Positions 25,271 through 39,084 of a stretch of 64,000 nt of DNA are shown here, one piece after another. The notes under the pieces were generated by a model that saw only the letters and a list, made by a program, of their open reading frames with translations, did not search any database and had not been told where the DNA came from. The stretch is from Enterobacter cloacae subsp. cloacae ATCC 13047 (GTDB lineage Bacteria > Pseudomonadota > Gammaproteobacteria > Enterobacterales > Enterobacteriaceae), in the NCBI RefSeq assembly GCF_000025565.1, contig NC_014121.1:248001-312000 (forward strand), written 5' to 3'. Position 1 is the first letter of the stretch, and the number at the start of each line of letters is the position of its first letter. A program made the position numbers and the translations under genes.

Positions 25271-26575
25271 ATGAAAACCCGTACCCAACAAATCGAAGAA
25301 CTGAAGAAAGAGTGGACACAGCCGCGCTGGGAAGGTATCCGTCGCCCATACAGCGCTGAGGAAGTGGTGAAACTGCGTGGCTCGGTCAATCCGGAATGCA
25401 CGCTGGCGCAAAATGGCGCGGTGAAGATGTGGCATCTGCTGCATGGCGGCTCCAAAAAGGGCTACATCAACAGCCTCGGTGCACTGACCGGCGGTCAGGC
25501 GTTGCAGCAGGCGAAGGCCGGTATCGAAGCCATTTATCTTTCCGGCTGGCAGGTCGCGGCGGATGCCAACCTGGCCTCCAGCATGTATCCGGATCAGTCG
25601 CTCTATCCGGCAAACTCGGTGCCGTCGGTGGTGGATCGGATCAACAACACCTTCCGCCGTGCGGATCAGATCCAGTGGGCGGCAGGTATTGAGCCAAACG
25701 ATCCGCGCTTTATTGACTACTTCCTGCCGATCGTCGCGGATGCAGAAGCCGGTTTCGGCGGCGTGCTGAACGCCTTTGAGCTGATGAAATCGATGATTGA
25801 GGCCGGTGCAGCGGCCGTACACTTCGAAGATCAGCTGGCCTCGGTGAAGAAATGCGGACACATGGGCGGCAAAGTGCTGGTCCCGACCCAGGAAGCGATT
25901 CAGAAGCTGGTCGCTGCGCGTCTGGCCGCTGACGTGCTCGGCGTGCCGACGCTGGTGATTGCCCGTACCGACGCGGACGCGGCTGACCTGATCACCTCTG
26001 ACTGCGATCCATACGACAGCGAGTTCATTACCGGCGAGCGCACCAGCGAAGGATTCTATCGTACCCATGCTGGCATTGAGCAGGCCATCAGCCGTGGCCT
26101 GGCGTATGCACCGTACGCAGACCTGGTCTGGTGCGAAACCTCCACGCCGGACCTGGCGCTGGCAAAACGCTTTGCCGATGCTATCCACGCCAAATACCCG
26201 GGCAAACTGCTGGCCTATAATTGCTCGCCGTCCTTCAACTGGCAGAAGAATCTGGACGATAAAACCATCGCCAGCTTCCAGCAGCAGCTGTCAGACATGG
26301 GCTACAAGTATCAGTTCATCACCCTGGCGGGGATCCACAGCATGTGGTTCAACATGTTCGACCTGGCGCACGCCTACGCGCAGGGTGAAGGCATGAAGCA
26401 CTATGTCGAGAAAGTGCAGCAGCCGGAGTTTGCCGCGGGCAAAGAGGGCTATACCTTTGTTTCTCATCAGCAGGAGGTGGGAACCGGTTACTTTGATAAT
26501 GTGACCACGATTATTCAGGGCGGCGCCTCCTCCGTCACTGCCTTAACGGGGTCAACAGAAGAAGCACAGTTCTAA
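25271..26575 (+). CDS. aceA: Isocitrate lyase
   Basis: A 434-residue enzyme that splits isocitrate into succinate and glyoxylate. The active-site motif KKCGHMGGK carries the catalytic Cys195, and the [10 protein letters not shown] metal-site region is intact. The start at 25271 ([11 protein letters not shown]) matches the E. coli start, with GGAG ten bases upstream. A palindromic repeat separates it from aceK. Confidence 0.97.
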   Translation: MKTRTQQIEELKKEWTQPRWEGIRRPYSAEEVVKLRGSVNPECTLAQNGAVKMWHLLHGGSKKGYINSLGALTGGQALQQAKAGIEAIYLSGWQVAADANLASSMYPDQSLYPANSVPSVVDRINNTFRRADQIQWAAGIEPNDPRFIDYFLPIVADAEAGFGGVLNAFELMKSMIEAGAAAVHFEDQLASVKKCGHMGGKVLVPTQEAIQKLVAARLAADVLGVPTLVIARTDADAADLITSDCDPYDSEFITGERTSEGFYRTHAGIEQAISRGLAYAPYADLVWCETSTPDLALAKRFADAIHAKYPGKLLAYNCSPSFNWQKNLDDKTIASFQQQLSDMGYKYQFITLAGIHSMWFNMFDLAHAYAQGEGMKHYVEKVQQPEFAAGKEGYTFVSHQQEVGTGYFDNVTTIIQGGASSVTALTGSTEEAQF

Positions 26576-26581
26576 TCTTTT

Positions 26582-26620
26582 CCCCCTCTCCCCTCTGGGG
26601 AGAGGGTTGGGGTGAGGGGG
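26582..26620. repeat. Dispersed palindromic repeat, copy 2 (aceA-aceK)
   Basis: CCCCCTCTCCCC, loop TCTG, GGGGAGAGGG, then TTGGGGTGAGGGGG. It fills almost the whole aceA-aceK gap. Its GAGGGGGA tail is the only ribosome-site-like sequence before the aceK ATG, six bases away. Confidence 0.88.
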
Positions 26621-26625
26621 AATCT

Positions 26626-28365
26626 ATGTCGCGTGGTCTGGAATTACTGATTGCACAGACTATTTTGCAGGGCTTCGATGCCCAGTATGGTCGTTTTCTG
26701 GAAGTCACCTCCGGCGCGCAGCAGCGCTTTGAGCACGCCGACTGGCATGCGGTCCAGCAGGCCATGAAGCAGCGTATTCACCTCTACGATCATCACGTGG
26801 GTTTGGTGGTGGAACAACTGCGCTGCATTACCGACGGTAAAAACCCTGACGCGGCATTTTTACTGCGCGTTAAGGAGCACTACACCCATTTGTTGCCAGA
26901 CTACCCGCGCTTCGAGATTGCGGAGAGCTTTTTCAACTCCGTGTATTGCCGGTTATTTGACCACCGCTCATTATCTCCTGAGCGGTTATTTATTTTTAGC
27001 TCCCAGCCGGAGCGCCGTTTTCGCACCATTCCGCGCCCGCTGGCGAAGGATTTTTTCCCCGACCACGGCTGGGAGAAGCTCCTGCACCGCGTGTTAACAG
27101 ATTTACCGCTGCGTTTGCCGTGGGAGAATAAAGCCCGCGATATTGGCTTTATCATCGCCCATCTCCACGAATCCTTTGGCGAAGAGGCTCTCAGCCACTG
27201 CCATTTGCAGGTCGCCAACGAGCTTTTCTACCGCAATAAAGCCGCATGGCTGGTGGGCAAGCTGGTGACGCCCTCCGCCACCGTGCCGTTTCTGTTGCCC
27301 ATACACCGTACCGATGACGGCGAACTGTTTGTCGATACCTGCCTGACCACCAGCGCTGAGGCCAGCATTGTGTTTGGCTTCGCCCGCTCCTATTTTATGG
27401 TCTACGCTCCGCTGCCTGCCGCCCTGGTGGAGTGGCTGCGCGAGATCCTGCCGGGCAAAACCACCGCCGAGCTGTATATGGCGATTGGCTGTCAAAAGCA
27501 TGCCAAAACGGAAAGCTACCGGGAGTATTTGCGTTATGTCACCACCGCCGATGAGCAATTTATCGAAGCGCCCGGCATTCGCGGCATGGTGATGCTGGTC
27601 TTTACGCTGCCGGGGTTTGACCGGGTGTTTAAGGTCATCAAAGATACATTCGCGCCGCAGAAAGAGATGACCGCAGCGCATGTTCGTGCCTGCTATCAGC
27701 TGGTGAAAGAACACGATCGCGTCGGACGTATGGCGGATACGCAGGAGTTTGAAAATTTTGTGCTGGATAAGCGGCAGATCGATCCGGCTTTAATGGCCCT
27801 GTTACTGCAGGAAGCACCGGCAAAAATCACCGATTTGGGCGACAAAATAGCGATTAGCCATCTGTATATCGAGCGCCGTATGGTGCCGCTGAATATCTGG
27901 CTGGAACAGGCCGACGGTCAGGCTTTAAAAGATGCCATTGAAGAGTACGGCAACGCGATTCGTCAGCTTGCCGCCGCCAATATCTTCCCCGGCGACATGC
28001 TGTTTAAAAACTTCGGCGTGACCCGACACGGGCGGGTAGTGTTCTATGATTACGATGAAATTTGCTACATGACCGAGGTTAATTTCCGCGATATCCCGCC
28101 GCCCCGTTACCCGGAAGATGAACTCTCCGGCGAGCCGTGGTACAGCGTCTCACCGGGCGATGTCTTTCCCGAGGAGTTTCGCCACTGGCTGTGCGCCGAC
28201 CCGCGTATTGGGCCATTGTTTGAAGAGATGCATGCCGATCTGTTTCGTGCCAGCTACTGGCGCGGGCTGCAAACGCGGATCAAAAACGGGCATGTGGAAG
28301 ATGTGTACGCCTACCGTCGTAAGCAGCGGTTTTGCATCCGGTTTTCTCCCTATCACGCAGGGTAA
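26626..28365 (+). CDS. aceK: Isocitrate dehydrogenase kinase/phosphatase
   Basis: A 579-residue bifunctional enzyme that phosphorylates or dephosphorylates isocitrate dehydrogenase, directing carbon between the TCA cycle and the glyoxylate shunt. Motifs such as [16 protein letters not shown] and [19 protein letters not shown] (kinase catalytic region) are intact, and the length is one residue more than in E. coli. It is last in aceBAK and converges on iclR. Confidence 0.96.
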   Translation: MSRGLELLIAQTILQGFDAQYGRFLEVTSGAQQRFEHADWHAVQQAMKQRIHLYDHHVGLVVEQLRCITDGKNPDAAFLLRVKEHYTHLLPDYPRFEIAESFFNSVYCRLFDHRSLSPERLFIFSSQPERRFRTIPRPLAKDFFPDHGWEKLLHRVLTDLPLRLPWENKARDIGFIIAHLHESFGEEALSHCHLQVANELFYRNKAAWLVGKLVTPSATVPFLLPIHRTDDGELFVDTCLTTSAEASIVFGFARSYFMVYAPLPAALVEWLREILPGKTTAELYMAIGCQKHAKTESYREYLRYVTTADEQFIEAPGIRGMVMLVFTLPGFDRVFKVIKDTFAPQKEMTAAHVRACYQLVKEHDRVGRMADTQEFENFVLDKRQIDPALMALLLQEAPAKITDLGDKIAISHLYIERRMVPLNIWLEQADGQALKDAIEEYGNAIRQLAAANIFPGDMLFKNFGVTRHGRVVFYDYDEICYMTEVNFRDIPPPRYPEDELSGEPWYSVSPGDVFPEEFRHWLCADPRIGPLFEEMHADLFRASYWRGLQTRIKNGHVEDVYAYRRKQRFCIRFSPYHAG

Positions 28366-28381
28366 GGGCATCATGTTTTCT

Positions 28382-28414
28382 CCCTCTCCCTGTGGGAGAG
28401 GGCCGGGGTGAGGG
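28382..28414. repeat. Dispersed palindromic repeat, copy 3 (aceK-iclR)
   Basis: CCCTCTCCC, loop TGT, GGGAGAGGG, then CCGGGGTGAGGG, between two convergent genes. It may end both transcripts, although no long T run follows. Confidence 0.85.
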
Positions 28415-28433
28415 CAACAGACCGCACCCAATC

Positions 28434-29261
28434 CTAGCGAATCCCACCATACGCCAGGGTGACCTCTTTCGCAGCCTTAATCACCAGCGCACCCAGCTCG
28501 GTGACGCGATCGTCGGTCATACGTGAAATCGGCCCCGAGATGGAGATGGCGGCAAACGGTTCGCGATGCTCGTCAAAGATACAGGCCGCAATGCAGCGCA
28601 GGCCCAGGGCGTGCTCTTCGTCGTCAAACGAATAGCCGCGCTTACGGGTCAGAGCCAGATCTTCTTTCAGATGTACCGGTGAAACCAGCGTGGCGTGGGT
28701 ATAGGCGTGTAGGCCTTTACGGTGCAGCAGCCCCGTCACCTGTTCCTCGCTCAGCTGCGACAGAAAGGCTTTCCCCGCGCCGGACGCGTGCATAGGCAGC
28801 TTACCGCCAATGGGGGCTGACATACGCATCAGCTGGGTACACTGTACCTGATCAATAATAATCGCCTGATGGTCGCTCTGGTCGAGTACGGCCAGATTCA
28901 CGGTCTCGCCCGACTCTTCCATTAATTTGCGCAGGATAGGGTGCACAATCGCAAGCAGGTTGCGGCTTTGCAGGAAGCTGCTGCCGACGATGAACGCATG
29001 GGCGCCGACTGCCCAGTGCCCCAGCTCGCCAACCTGACGCACAAAGCCAAGCTGTTGCATGGTGGTCAGCAGCCTGTGCGTAGTGGAGTTCGGCAAACCA
29101 GCCTGTTGGGCCAGCTCCGTCAGGGCCACGCTGCTGTGCGACTCGGCTATCCATTCCAGCAGCTTCAAACCGCGTGTAAGCGATTGAACCTGTCCACCCT
29201 GTTGTGCGGCGGGGGTGGCAGCAGGTTTTCTGCCGCGTTTCGCGGGAACGGTCGTGACCAT
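28434..29261 (-). CDS. iclR: Acetate operon repressor IclR
   Basis: A 275-residue repressor of aceBAK that also represses itself. An N-terminal winged helix (LTRGLKLLEWIAES, then LPNSTTHRLLTTMQQLGFV) is followed by a ligand-binding domain that senses glyoxylate and pyruvate. The start at 29261 (MVTTVPAKRGRKP) has AAGGAG seven bases upstream; an in-frame Met 11 codons earlier lies before that site. An IclR-type operator overlaps its upstream region. Confidence 0.96.
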   Translation of the reverse strand: MVTTVPAKRGRKPAATPAAQQGGQVQSLTRGLKLLEWIAESHSSVALTELAQQAGLPNSTTHRLLTTMQQLGFVRQVGELGHWAVGAHAFIVGSSFLQSRNLLAIVHPILRKLMEESGETVNLAVLDQSDHQAIIIDQVQCTQLMRMSAPIGGKLPMHASGAGKAFLSQLSEEQVTGLLHRKGLHAYTHATLVSPVHLKEDLALTRKRGYSFDDEEHALGLRCIAACIFDEHREPFAAISISGPISRMTDDRVTELGALVIKAAKEVTLAYGGIR

Positions 29262-29284
29262 GACGATCTCCTTTTTCTGTATCG

Positions 29285-29299
29285 TGGAAATCATTTTCG
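29285..29299. promoter_or_regulatory. IclR operator upstream of iclR
   Basis: TGGAAATCATTTTCG fits the IclR pattern TGGAAATNATTTCCA at all but two bases. It is 24 bases from the iclR start, matching autorepression. Confidence 0.75.
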
Positions 29300-29351
29300 T
29301 TTTATTTGGTGATTTTGCAACCGTTATCCTGACTGATCGGATGAGTGATAG

Positions 29352-29364
29352 TGAACATGTCTCA
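29352..29364. promoter_or_regulatory. Possible MetR site upstream of metH
   Basis: TGAACATGTCTCA fits the MetR pattern TGAA-N5-TTCA with one mismatch, about 90 bases before metH. Confidence 0.45.
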
Positions 29365-29454
29365 TGTTACCGCCGTGTGACTTTTCCACCCTGCAAGATT
29401 GTGCCAGTATGGACCGCAGCCTTTTGGCCTGGTTGAGCGTTGTCGGGAGCAAGT

Positions 29455-33138
<3,684 letters not shown>

Positions 33139-33161
33139 CCGTCACTTTTCCTTACAACTAA

Positions 33162-33186
33162 CAGGGCGCTCATTGAGCGCCCTGTC
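33162..33186 (+). terminator. Probable terminator after metH
   Basis: CAGGGCGCTC and GAGCGCCCTG form a long hairpin with a tiny loop, followed by a T-rich but interrupted run (TCTCTTTCTT). Confidence 0.75.
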
Positions 33187-33254
33187 TCTTTCTTACGTTT
33201 AAACCCTTATACTGACCTAAGGAAAATGAATAACGATAAGGAGGATAACCTTCC

Positions 33255-34886
33255 GTGCTGACCCTGTTACATCTGCTCTCGGCAGTCGCACTGCTGGTCT
33301 GGGGCACCCATATTGTCCGTACCGGCGTGATGCGCGTGTTTGGCGCACGTTTACGTACCGTTCTCAGCAGCAGCGTGGAGAAGAAACCGCTCGCCTTCTG
33401 CGCGGGTATTGGCGTAACGGCGCTGGTTCAGAGCAGTAATGCGACCACATTGCTCGTGACATCGTTTGTCGCTCAGGATCTGGTGGCGCTGGCCCCTGCA
33501 CTGGTTATTGTGCTGGGCGCTGACGTGGGTACCGCGCTGATGGCACGTATCCTGACTTTCGATCTCTCCTGGCTGTCGCCGCTGCTGATATTTATCGGGG
33601 TCATCTTTTTCCTTGGGCGTAAGCAGACGCGCGCTGGCCAGCTTGGACGCGTGGGGATTGGCCTCGGGCTGATTCTGCTGGCGCTGGAGCTGATTGTGCA
33701 GGCGGTAACGCCCATTACCGAAGCCAACGGTGTGCAGGTTATCTTCGCCTCGTTAACCGGCGATATTATGCTGGATGCGCTCATCGGCGCGGTGTTTGCC
33801 ATCGTCAGTTATTCCAGCCTGGCGGCGGTGCTGCTGACGGCCACGCTCACCGCCGCAGGGGCGATCTCCTTCCCGGTCGCACTGTGTCTGGTGATCGGGG
33901 CTAACCTCGGCTCGGGCCTGCTGGCGATGCTCAATAACAGCGCTGCCAATGCTGCCGCCCGCCGCGTGGCGCTCGGCAGTCTGCTGTTTAAGCTGGTGGG
34001 CAGCCTGATTATTCTGCCGTTTGTGCACCCACTGGCGAACCTGATGGACAACCTCTCTCTGCCGAAGGCAGAGCTGGTGATCTACTTCCACGTCTTCTAC
34101 AACCTGGTGCGTTGCCTGGCGATGGTGCCGTTTGCTGAACCAATGGCGCGCTTCTGTGAACGGCTTATACGCGATGAACCGGAGCTGGATGCGCGCCTGA
34201 AACCGAAGCATCTGGACACTTCCGCGCTGGATACTCCTGCGCTGGCGCTGGCCAATGCCGCCCGCGAGACGCTGCGCATGGGTGATGCGATGGAAACCAT
34301 GCTCGAAGGCCTGCAAAAGGTGATGCACGGCGAGCCGCGGGAAGAGAAAGAGTTGCGCCGGCTGGCGGATGATATCAACGTGCTTTATACCGCTATCAAG
34401 CTCTATCTGGCGCGCATCCCGCAGGATGAACTGGCGGAAGAGGAGTCCCGCCGCTGGGCGGAAATCATAGAGATGTCGCTTAACCTTGAGCAGGCTTCGG
34501 ATATTGTGGAGCGGATGGGCAGTGAAATTGCTGACAAATCTCTGGCCGCCCGCCGTGCGTTCTCCGTCGAAGGGCTGAAGGAGCTGGAAGCCCTGCACGA
34601 ACAACTTCTTAGCAACCTGAAGCTGGCGATGCTGGTCTTCTTCTCAAGCGATGTGCCGAGCGCACGCCGTCTGCGCCGCAACAAGCATCGCTTCCGTATC
34701 CTCAACCGCCGCTACTCGCACGCCCACGTTGAACGTCTGCACCAGCAGAACGTGCAGAGTATCGAAACCAGCTCCCTGCACCTGGGGCTACTGGGGGATA
34801 TGAAACGCCTTAACTCATTGTTCTGTGCGGTGGCGTACAGCGTGATGGAACAGCCGGATGAAGATGACGAGCGGGATGAGTATTAA
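33255..34886 (+). CDS. yjbB: Sodium/phosphate cotransporter family protein YjbB
   Basis: A 543-residue inner-membrane protein of the Na/Pi cotransporter family, thought to export phosphate in E. coli. About nine hydrophobic segments fill the first 310 residues, with the repeated QSSNATT and YSSLAAVL signature motifs. The C-terminal 230 residues are a helical PhoU-like domain. It uses a GTG start after AAGGAGGATAA. Its stop overlaps the stop of the convergent antitoxin gene by four bases. Confidence 0.93.
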   Translation: MLTLLHLLSAVALLVWGTHIVRTGVMRVFGARLRTVLSSSVEKKPLAFCAGIGVTALVQSSNATTLLVTSFVAQDLVALAPALVIVLGADVGTALMARILTFDLSWLSPLLIFIGVIFFLGRKQTRAGQLGRVGIGLGLILLALELIVQAVTPITEANGVQVIFASLTGDIMLDALIGAVFAIVSYSSLAAVLLTATLTAAGAISFPVALCLVIGANLGSGLLAMLNNSAANAAARRVALGSLLFKLVGSLIILPFVHPLANLMDNLSLPKAELVIYFHVFYNLVRCLAMVPFAEPMARFCERLIRDEPELDARLKPKHLDTSALDTPALALANAARETLRMGDAMETMLEGLQKVMHGEPREEKELRRLADDINVLYTAIKLYLARIPQDELAEEESRRWAEIIEMSLNLEQASDIVERMGSEIADKSLAARRAFSVEGLKELEALHEQLLSNLKLAMLVFFSSDVPSARRLRRNKHRFRILNRRYSHAHVERLHQQNVQSIETSSLHLGLLGDMKRLNSLFCAVAYSVMEQPDEDDERDEY

Positions 34887-35170
34887 TCCCCGGCGGGTTT
34901 GATTGTGAGCCCAAGACCCAATGCTTTCATGACCGCCAGCGTGGTTTTGAGCGTTGGGTTCCCCTTATCACTAAATGATCGGTACAGTTGTTCCCGTGAC
35001 AGGCCAGTTTGCTGTGAAATGGTCGACATCCCTTTCGCTCGCGCGATGACGCCCAAAGCTTTAGCAATATACGCTGAGTCACCGGTTTCTAATGCATCAG
35101 CCATAAACACGGCTATTTCCTCATCATCCACCAACGCGATGGCTGGATCGTAGGGTGTTAATTTATGCAT
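34883..35170 (-). CDS. HigA-like antitoxin of a type II toxin-antitoxin pair
   Basis: A 95-residue protein with an N-terminal MHKLTPYDPAIAL and a C-terminal helix-turn-helix (STISQQTGLSREQLYRSFS), of the family that neutralises RelE/HigB-type toxins and represses its own promoter. The ATG at 35170 is nine bases after AGGAG; another ATG at 35176 touches the toxin stop directly but is only three bases from that site. The gene order is toxin first, as in higBA. Confidence 0.82.
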   Translation of the reverse strand: MHKLTPYDPAIALVDDEEIAVFMADALETGDSAYIAKALGVIARAKGMSTISQQTGLSREQLYRSFSDKGNPTLKTTLAVMKALGLGLTIKPAGD

Positions 35171-35176
35171 GCTCAT

Positions 35177-35479
35177 TCACTCCTGCCATTGGGATACATT
35201 GCTCAGCATTTTTGCCATAAGTATGTCTCTGGCCTGGCTGCTTTTGTCACCACCACACAACAGCACGATGATGCAATTGCCCTGGTCTTTAAAATAGATT
35301 CTGTAGCCCGGACCAAAGTGGATCCTCAGCTCGCATATACCTTCCCCCACGGGTTTTATGTCGCCCGCTAAGCCATTTGCCAACCGAAAGAGGCGGGACG
35401 CGATAATGGTCCTTGCTCGCCGATCTTTTAAATTTTGCTCCCAGCGTCGGAAGGATTCTGTCTGAACGATCTCCTTCAT
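35177..35479 (-). CDS. RelE/HigB-family toxin
   Basis: A 100-residue basic protein of the RelE/ParE superfamily (HigB-like addiction-module killer group), expected to cut mRNA on the ribosome. The family core is visible: F..W...LKD.RAR..I..R, then ELRIHFGPGYRIYF and LLCGGDKSSQARDI. It is followed at once by the antitoxin gene. The pair sits between yjbB and rluF, where E. coli has pepE. Confidence 0.85.
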   Translation of the reverse strand: MKEIVQTESFRRWEQNLKDRRARTIIASRLFRLANGLAGDIKPVGEGICELRIHFGPGYRIYFKDQGNCIIVLLCGGDKSSQARDILMAKMLSNVSQWQE

Positions 35480-35676
35480 ATTACTCCCTGTGATTTATAA
35501 ACTACAAATAAATGTATGTGGGGAGTAAAGCTAAAAGGAGTTAGCTCAAGGATAAATGGCCTGACGCTAAATCCTGAAAGTGTCTCGCAAACTAAAAAAC
35601 CCGTCTCAGTTACCGTCGGCTAATCTTTTTTTCCTGCCCAGACCTAAGGTATATTTCGCCCTTCACAGGAGAAACT

Positions 35677-36546
35677 ATGCTGCCAACTCAATCAATCCGA
35701 TTAAACAAATACATTAGCGAGAGCGGGATCTGCTCACGTCGCGAGGCGGACCGTTACATCGAACAAGGTAATGTGTTCCTCAACGGCAAACGCGCCACTA
35801 TTGGTGACCAGGTGATGCCTGGCGACGTGGTCAAAGTGAATGGTCAGCTCATCGAACCGCGTGATGCAGAAGACCTGGTGTTTATCGCGTTGAATAAACC
35901 GGTTGGGATTGTCAGCACCACAGAAGATGGCGAGCGGGACAACATCGTTGATTTCGTTAACCACAGCAGCCGTATCTTCCCGATTGGCCGTCTGGATAAA
36001 GACTCGCAGGGGCTGATTTTCCTCACTAACCACGGCGATCTGGTGAATAAGATTCTGCGTGCCGGGAATGACCACGAGAAAGAGTATATCGTGACGGTGA
36101 ATAAGCCGGTCACGGACGAATTTATTCGCGGCATGGGCGCCGGTGTACCCATCCTCGGTACCGTCACGAAAAAGTGTAAGGTGAAGAAAGAAGCGCCGTT
36201 CGCGTTCCGCATTACCCTGGTGCAGGGCCTGAATCGTCAGATCCGCCGTATGTGCGAATACTTCGGTTATGAAGTGACGAAGCTGGAACGCACGCGCATC
36301 ATGAACGTCAGCCTGTCCGGTATCCCGCTGGGCGAGTGGCGTGATTTAACCGATGATGAACTGATCGAGCTGTTTAAGCTTATCGAGAACTCCTCGTCTG
36401 AAGCAAAGCCGAAGGCCAAAGCCAAACCGAAAACTCAGGCGATTAAACGCCCGGTCGTGAAAGCACCGCAGTCGGAAGAGAAAGGGCGAGGCAAGCCCGC
36501 AGGTAAACGCTTTACGCAACCGGGACGTAAAAAGAAGGGGCGTTAA
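35677..36546 (+). CDS. rluF: 23S rRNA pseudouridine(2604) synthase RluF
   Basis: A 289-residue enzyme that forms pseudouridine in 23S rRNA. An S4 RNA-binding domain ([20 protein letters not shown]) leads into the RsuA/RluF catalytic domain, with the catalytic Asp in [10 protein letters not shown]. The tail after residue 240 is rich in Lys, Pro and Ala, as in E. coli RluF. A terminator overlaps its stop codon. Confidence 0.95.
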   Translation: MLPTQSIRLNKYISESGICSRREADRYIEQGNVFLNGKRATIGDQVMPGDVVKVNGQLIEPRDAEDLVFIALNKPVGIVSTTEDGERDNIVDFVNHSSRIFPIGRLDKDSQGLIFLTNHGDLVNKILRAGNDHEKEYIVTVNKPVTDEFIRGMGAGVPILGTVTKKCKVKKEAPFAFRITLVQGLNRQIRRMCEYFGYEVTKLERTRIMNVSLSGIPLGEWRDLTDDELIELFKLIENSSSEAKPKAKAKPKTQAIKRPVVKAPQSEEKGRGKPAGKRFTQPGRKKKGR

Positions 36547-36557
36547 GCCCCTTTTTT
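36537..36557 (+). terminator. Intrinsic terminator overlapping the rluF stop
   Basis: GGGGC and GCCCC around GTTAA, followed by six T. The stop codon lies in the loop. Confidence 0.8.
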
Positions 36558-36581
36558 CCCCGGCTTGCGCCTGCGGAGAGT

Positions 36582-36611
36582 GTAGGTCGGGTTAGCGTAG
36601 CGCCACCCGAC
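36582..36611. repeat. REP-type element, copy 1 (rluF-panS)
   Basis: GTAGGTCGGGTTAGCG followed by TAGCGCCACCCGAC: an imperfect palindrome beginning with GTAG, the head of enterobacterial REP elements. It lies between convergent genes. Confidence 0.75.
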
Positions 36612-36613
36612 TG

Positions 36614-37558
36614 TTAAAGACGATATTCATCTGTTTTCTGTGGTTTTTCTTCTATCGGTTTGCCGGACCAGTATCCCGCCAGCAGCGAACCGGACAGGTT
36701 ATGCCAGACCGAGAAGAGCGCACCAGGCAGAGCCGCCAGCGGCGAGAAGTAAATTTTCCCGAGTGCCGCTGCCAGACCGGAGTTCTGCATCCCTACTTCA
36801 ATTGCCAGCGTCCGGCAGGTGGATTCATCGAAGCCAAACAGTTTCCCGCCCCAGTATCCGCCCAGCAGGCCAATGGTGTTATGCAACACTATCGCGATAA
36901 TCACGACAAAGCCCACGGATGCAATGTGCGACGCAGAACCGGCTACCACGGCGCTGATAATGGCCAGAATACAGACCATCGAAAACGCAGGCAGATAGGG
37001 CTCAACGGCTTTTACCACGCGCGGGAACAGGTGGTGAATGACAAGGCCCAACGCGATCGGGATCACCACGATTTGCAAAATGCTCAGCAGCATTCCCATC
37101 ACGTCCACCTGAATATGGGCGTCAACGTACAGGCGTGTTAGCAGCGGCGTGGCAATCACGCCCACCAGCGTGGATACCGAAGAGATGGTTACGGAGAGCG
37201 CCACATCGCCTTTTGCCAGATAGATCATGACATTGGAGGCGGTTCCGCTGGCCACGCTGCCCACCAGCACCATCCCGGCGGAGAGGTCGGGTGGCATCTT
37301 AAAGGCCATTGCCAGCAGCCAGGCCGCAAGGGGCATCACCAGGTAGTGCAGGAAAATCCCTGCAGCAACCGGAGCCGGGCGTGAGAGCACGCGTTTAAAG
37401 TCGTCGATTTTTAGATGCACACCCATGCCGAACATAATCAGCATCAGCAACGTAGTCACCCACGGACCAATGCCCGTGAACGTAGTGGGGGTGTAATACG
37501 CGAGTATGGAGAGCAGCAGCGCCCATAACGGGAACAGCCGGGTGATGGCGGATAACAT
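36614..37558 (-). CDS. panS: BASS-family transporter, probably PanS (pantoate/ketopantoate)
   Basis: A 314-residue membrane protein of the bile acid:sodium symporter family with nine or ten hydrophobic segments. The paired motifs [20 protein letters not shown] and [13 protein letters not shown], which form the substrate crossover in this fold, are intact. It resembles PanS of Salmonella, which takes up pantothenate precursors. That name is by family resemblance and could be wrong at substrate level. It has the same orientation as lysC but a terminator lies between them. Confidence 0.75.
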   Translation of the reverse strand: MLSAITRLFPLWALLLSILAYYTPTTFTGIGPWVTTLLMLIMFGMGVHLKIDDFKRVLSRPAPVAAGIFLHYLVMPLAAWLLAMAFKMPPDLSAGMVLVGSVASGTASNVMIYLAKGDVALSVTISSVSTLVGVIATPLLTRLYVDAHIQVDVMGMLLSILQIVVIPIALGLVIHHLFPRVVKAVEPYLPAFSMVCILAIISAVVAGSASHIASVGFVVIIAIVLHNTIGLLGGYWGGKLFGFDESTCRTLAIEVGMQNSGLAAALGKIYFSPLAALPGALFSVWHNLSGSLLAGYWSGKPIEEKPQKTDEYRL

Positions 37559-37595
37559 AGATATTCCTTGCAGTATTGTCGTGTTGTTTAGTTAT

Positions 37596-37621
37596 AAAAA
37601 AGCCGGGTCTGTGCCCGGCTT
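37596..37621 (-). terminator. Intrinsic terminator after lysC
   Basis: AGCCGGG and CCCGGCT around a six-base loop, followed on the minus strand by TTTTTT, about 30 bases past the lysC stop. Confidence 0.88.
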
Positions 37622-37650
37622 ATAGATATTGTTTATCGTGCTAACGAATT

Positions 37651-39000
37651 TTATTCAAACAAATTCTGATGAAGTTTCTGCACCACCTGTTCTGCCTGCT
37701 CAGCAGGCACCAGGAAGCAGAGGTTGTAGCTGGAGGCACCGTAGCAAATCATGCGGATATTGAACGGGTCGAGCACACCGAAGACCTCTTTGCCCACGCC
37801 ACAGGCGCGCGACAGCTTATTACCGATGATGGCCACCAGCGCCAGGTTTTCTTCTACTTCCACGCGGCACAGTTCTGACAGCTCAATCAGCAGCGACTGG
37901 GTCAGCAGGGTGTCACCCGTTGAGGTTGAACCTGTGGTGTCCAGCGTCAGTGCGATACTCACTTCGGAGGTGGTGATCAGATCCACGGAGATGTTATGAC
38001 GCGCCAGGATGCCAAACACTTCCGCCAGGAAGCCGCGCGAGTGCAGCATATTATGGCTGTGCAGCGTAACCAGCGTTTGCTTACGGCGCAGGGCCAGCGC
38101 GCGGAACAGCGGTGGATTTTCGGTTTTCTTGCACACCAGCGTACCGCCCGCTTTCGGATCTTTACTTGAACCGACGAAGACCGGGATATCACTACGCACG
38201 GCAGGCAGCAGCGTTGCCGGGTGCAGCACTTTCGCACCGAAGGTCGCCATTTCCGCCGCTTCTTCAAACGCAATCACATCAATACGTTTTGCCGCAGAGA
38301 CGACGCGTGGATCGGTGGTGTAAATCCCCGGGACGTCAGTCCAGATATCCACACGGGTCGCATGCAGCGCTTCACCCAACAGTGCCGCGGTGTAATCACT
38401 GCCGCCACGGCCAAGCGTGGTGGTGCGTCCTTTGGCTTCGCTGCCGATAAAGCCCTGGGTGATCACGATACCCTCATCCAGGCGTGGAACCAGTTGCTGA
38501 TTGGTCAACTCGGCCAGCGCTTCCACGTCCGGCTCGGCGCGGCCAAAGCGATCGCTGGTGCGCATGATTTTACGCACGTCGAACCACTGTGCCTGAACGT
38601 TACGTTCACGCATGATTTCAACAAACAGCAGGGTGGACATGAGCTCACCGTGGCTGACCAGCTCATCGGTCAGGGCGGTGGAGGTGGCCAGAGAAGCCGC
38701 TTCTGCCAGCGTGGTGATATTTTCCAGCAGACGCTCCACTTCTTCACGGATCACGTTCGGGTTCTGCAGACGTTCAAGGATATCGAACTGAATTTTGCGC
38801 AGTGCGTCCAGCTTAACGAAGCGCTCGGTGGCCTCCAGCCCTTCAGACAGAGAAACCAGCAGGTTCGTCACGCCAGCAGAGGCAGAAAGCACTACCAGGC
38901 GGGTATTCGGATCGGCCAGCACCACATCGGCGCTGCGGTTCATGGCATCGTAATCTGCCACACTGGTGCCGCCAAACTTGGCGACCACAAAACTCGTCAT
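37651..39000 (-). CDS. lysC: Lysine-sensitive aspartokinase III
   Basis: A 449-residue enzyme that phosphorylates aspartate at the head of the lysine/threonine/methionine pathway. It has the kinase motif KFGGTSVAD at residues 8-16, the GRGGSDYTAALL motif, and two C-terminal ACT domains that bind lysine. Length and sequence match E. coli LysC. The ribosome site ACGAGG is conserved, but the leader is short and holds no lysine riboswitch. Confidence 0.97.
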   Translation of the reverse strand: MTSFVVAKFGGTSVADYDAMNRSADVVLADPNTRLVVLSASAGVTNLLVSLSEGLEATERFVKLDALRKIQFDILERLQNPNVIREEVERLLENITTLAEAASLATSTALTDELVSHGELMSTLLFVEIMRERNVQAQWFDVRKIMRTSDRFGRAEPDVEALAELTNQQLVPRLDEGIVITQGFIGSEAKGRTTTLGRGGSDYTAALLGEALHATRVDIWTDVPGIYTTDPRVVSAAKRIDVIAFEEAAEMATFGAKVLHPATLLPAVRSDIPVFVGSSKDPKAGGTLVCKKTENPPLFRALALRRKQTLVTLHSHNMLHSRGFLAEVFGILARHNISVDLITTSEVSIALTLDTTGSTSTGDTLLTQSLLIELSELCRVEVEENLALVAIIGNKLSRACGVGKEVFGVLDPFNIRMICYGASSYNLCFLVPAEQAEQVVQKLHQNLFE

Positions 39001-39084
39001 AACAACCTCGTGTCAGGGAATGAATAAAGCGACCATGGCACAAGAATGAAACGAAAACAGGTGCAGGCGCAAAATACGGCCCTA

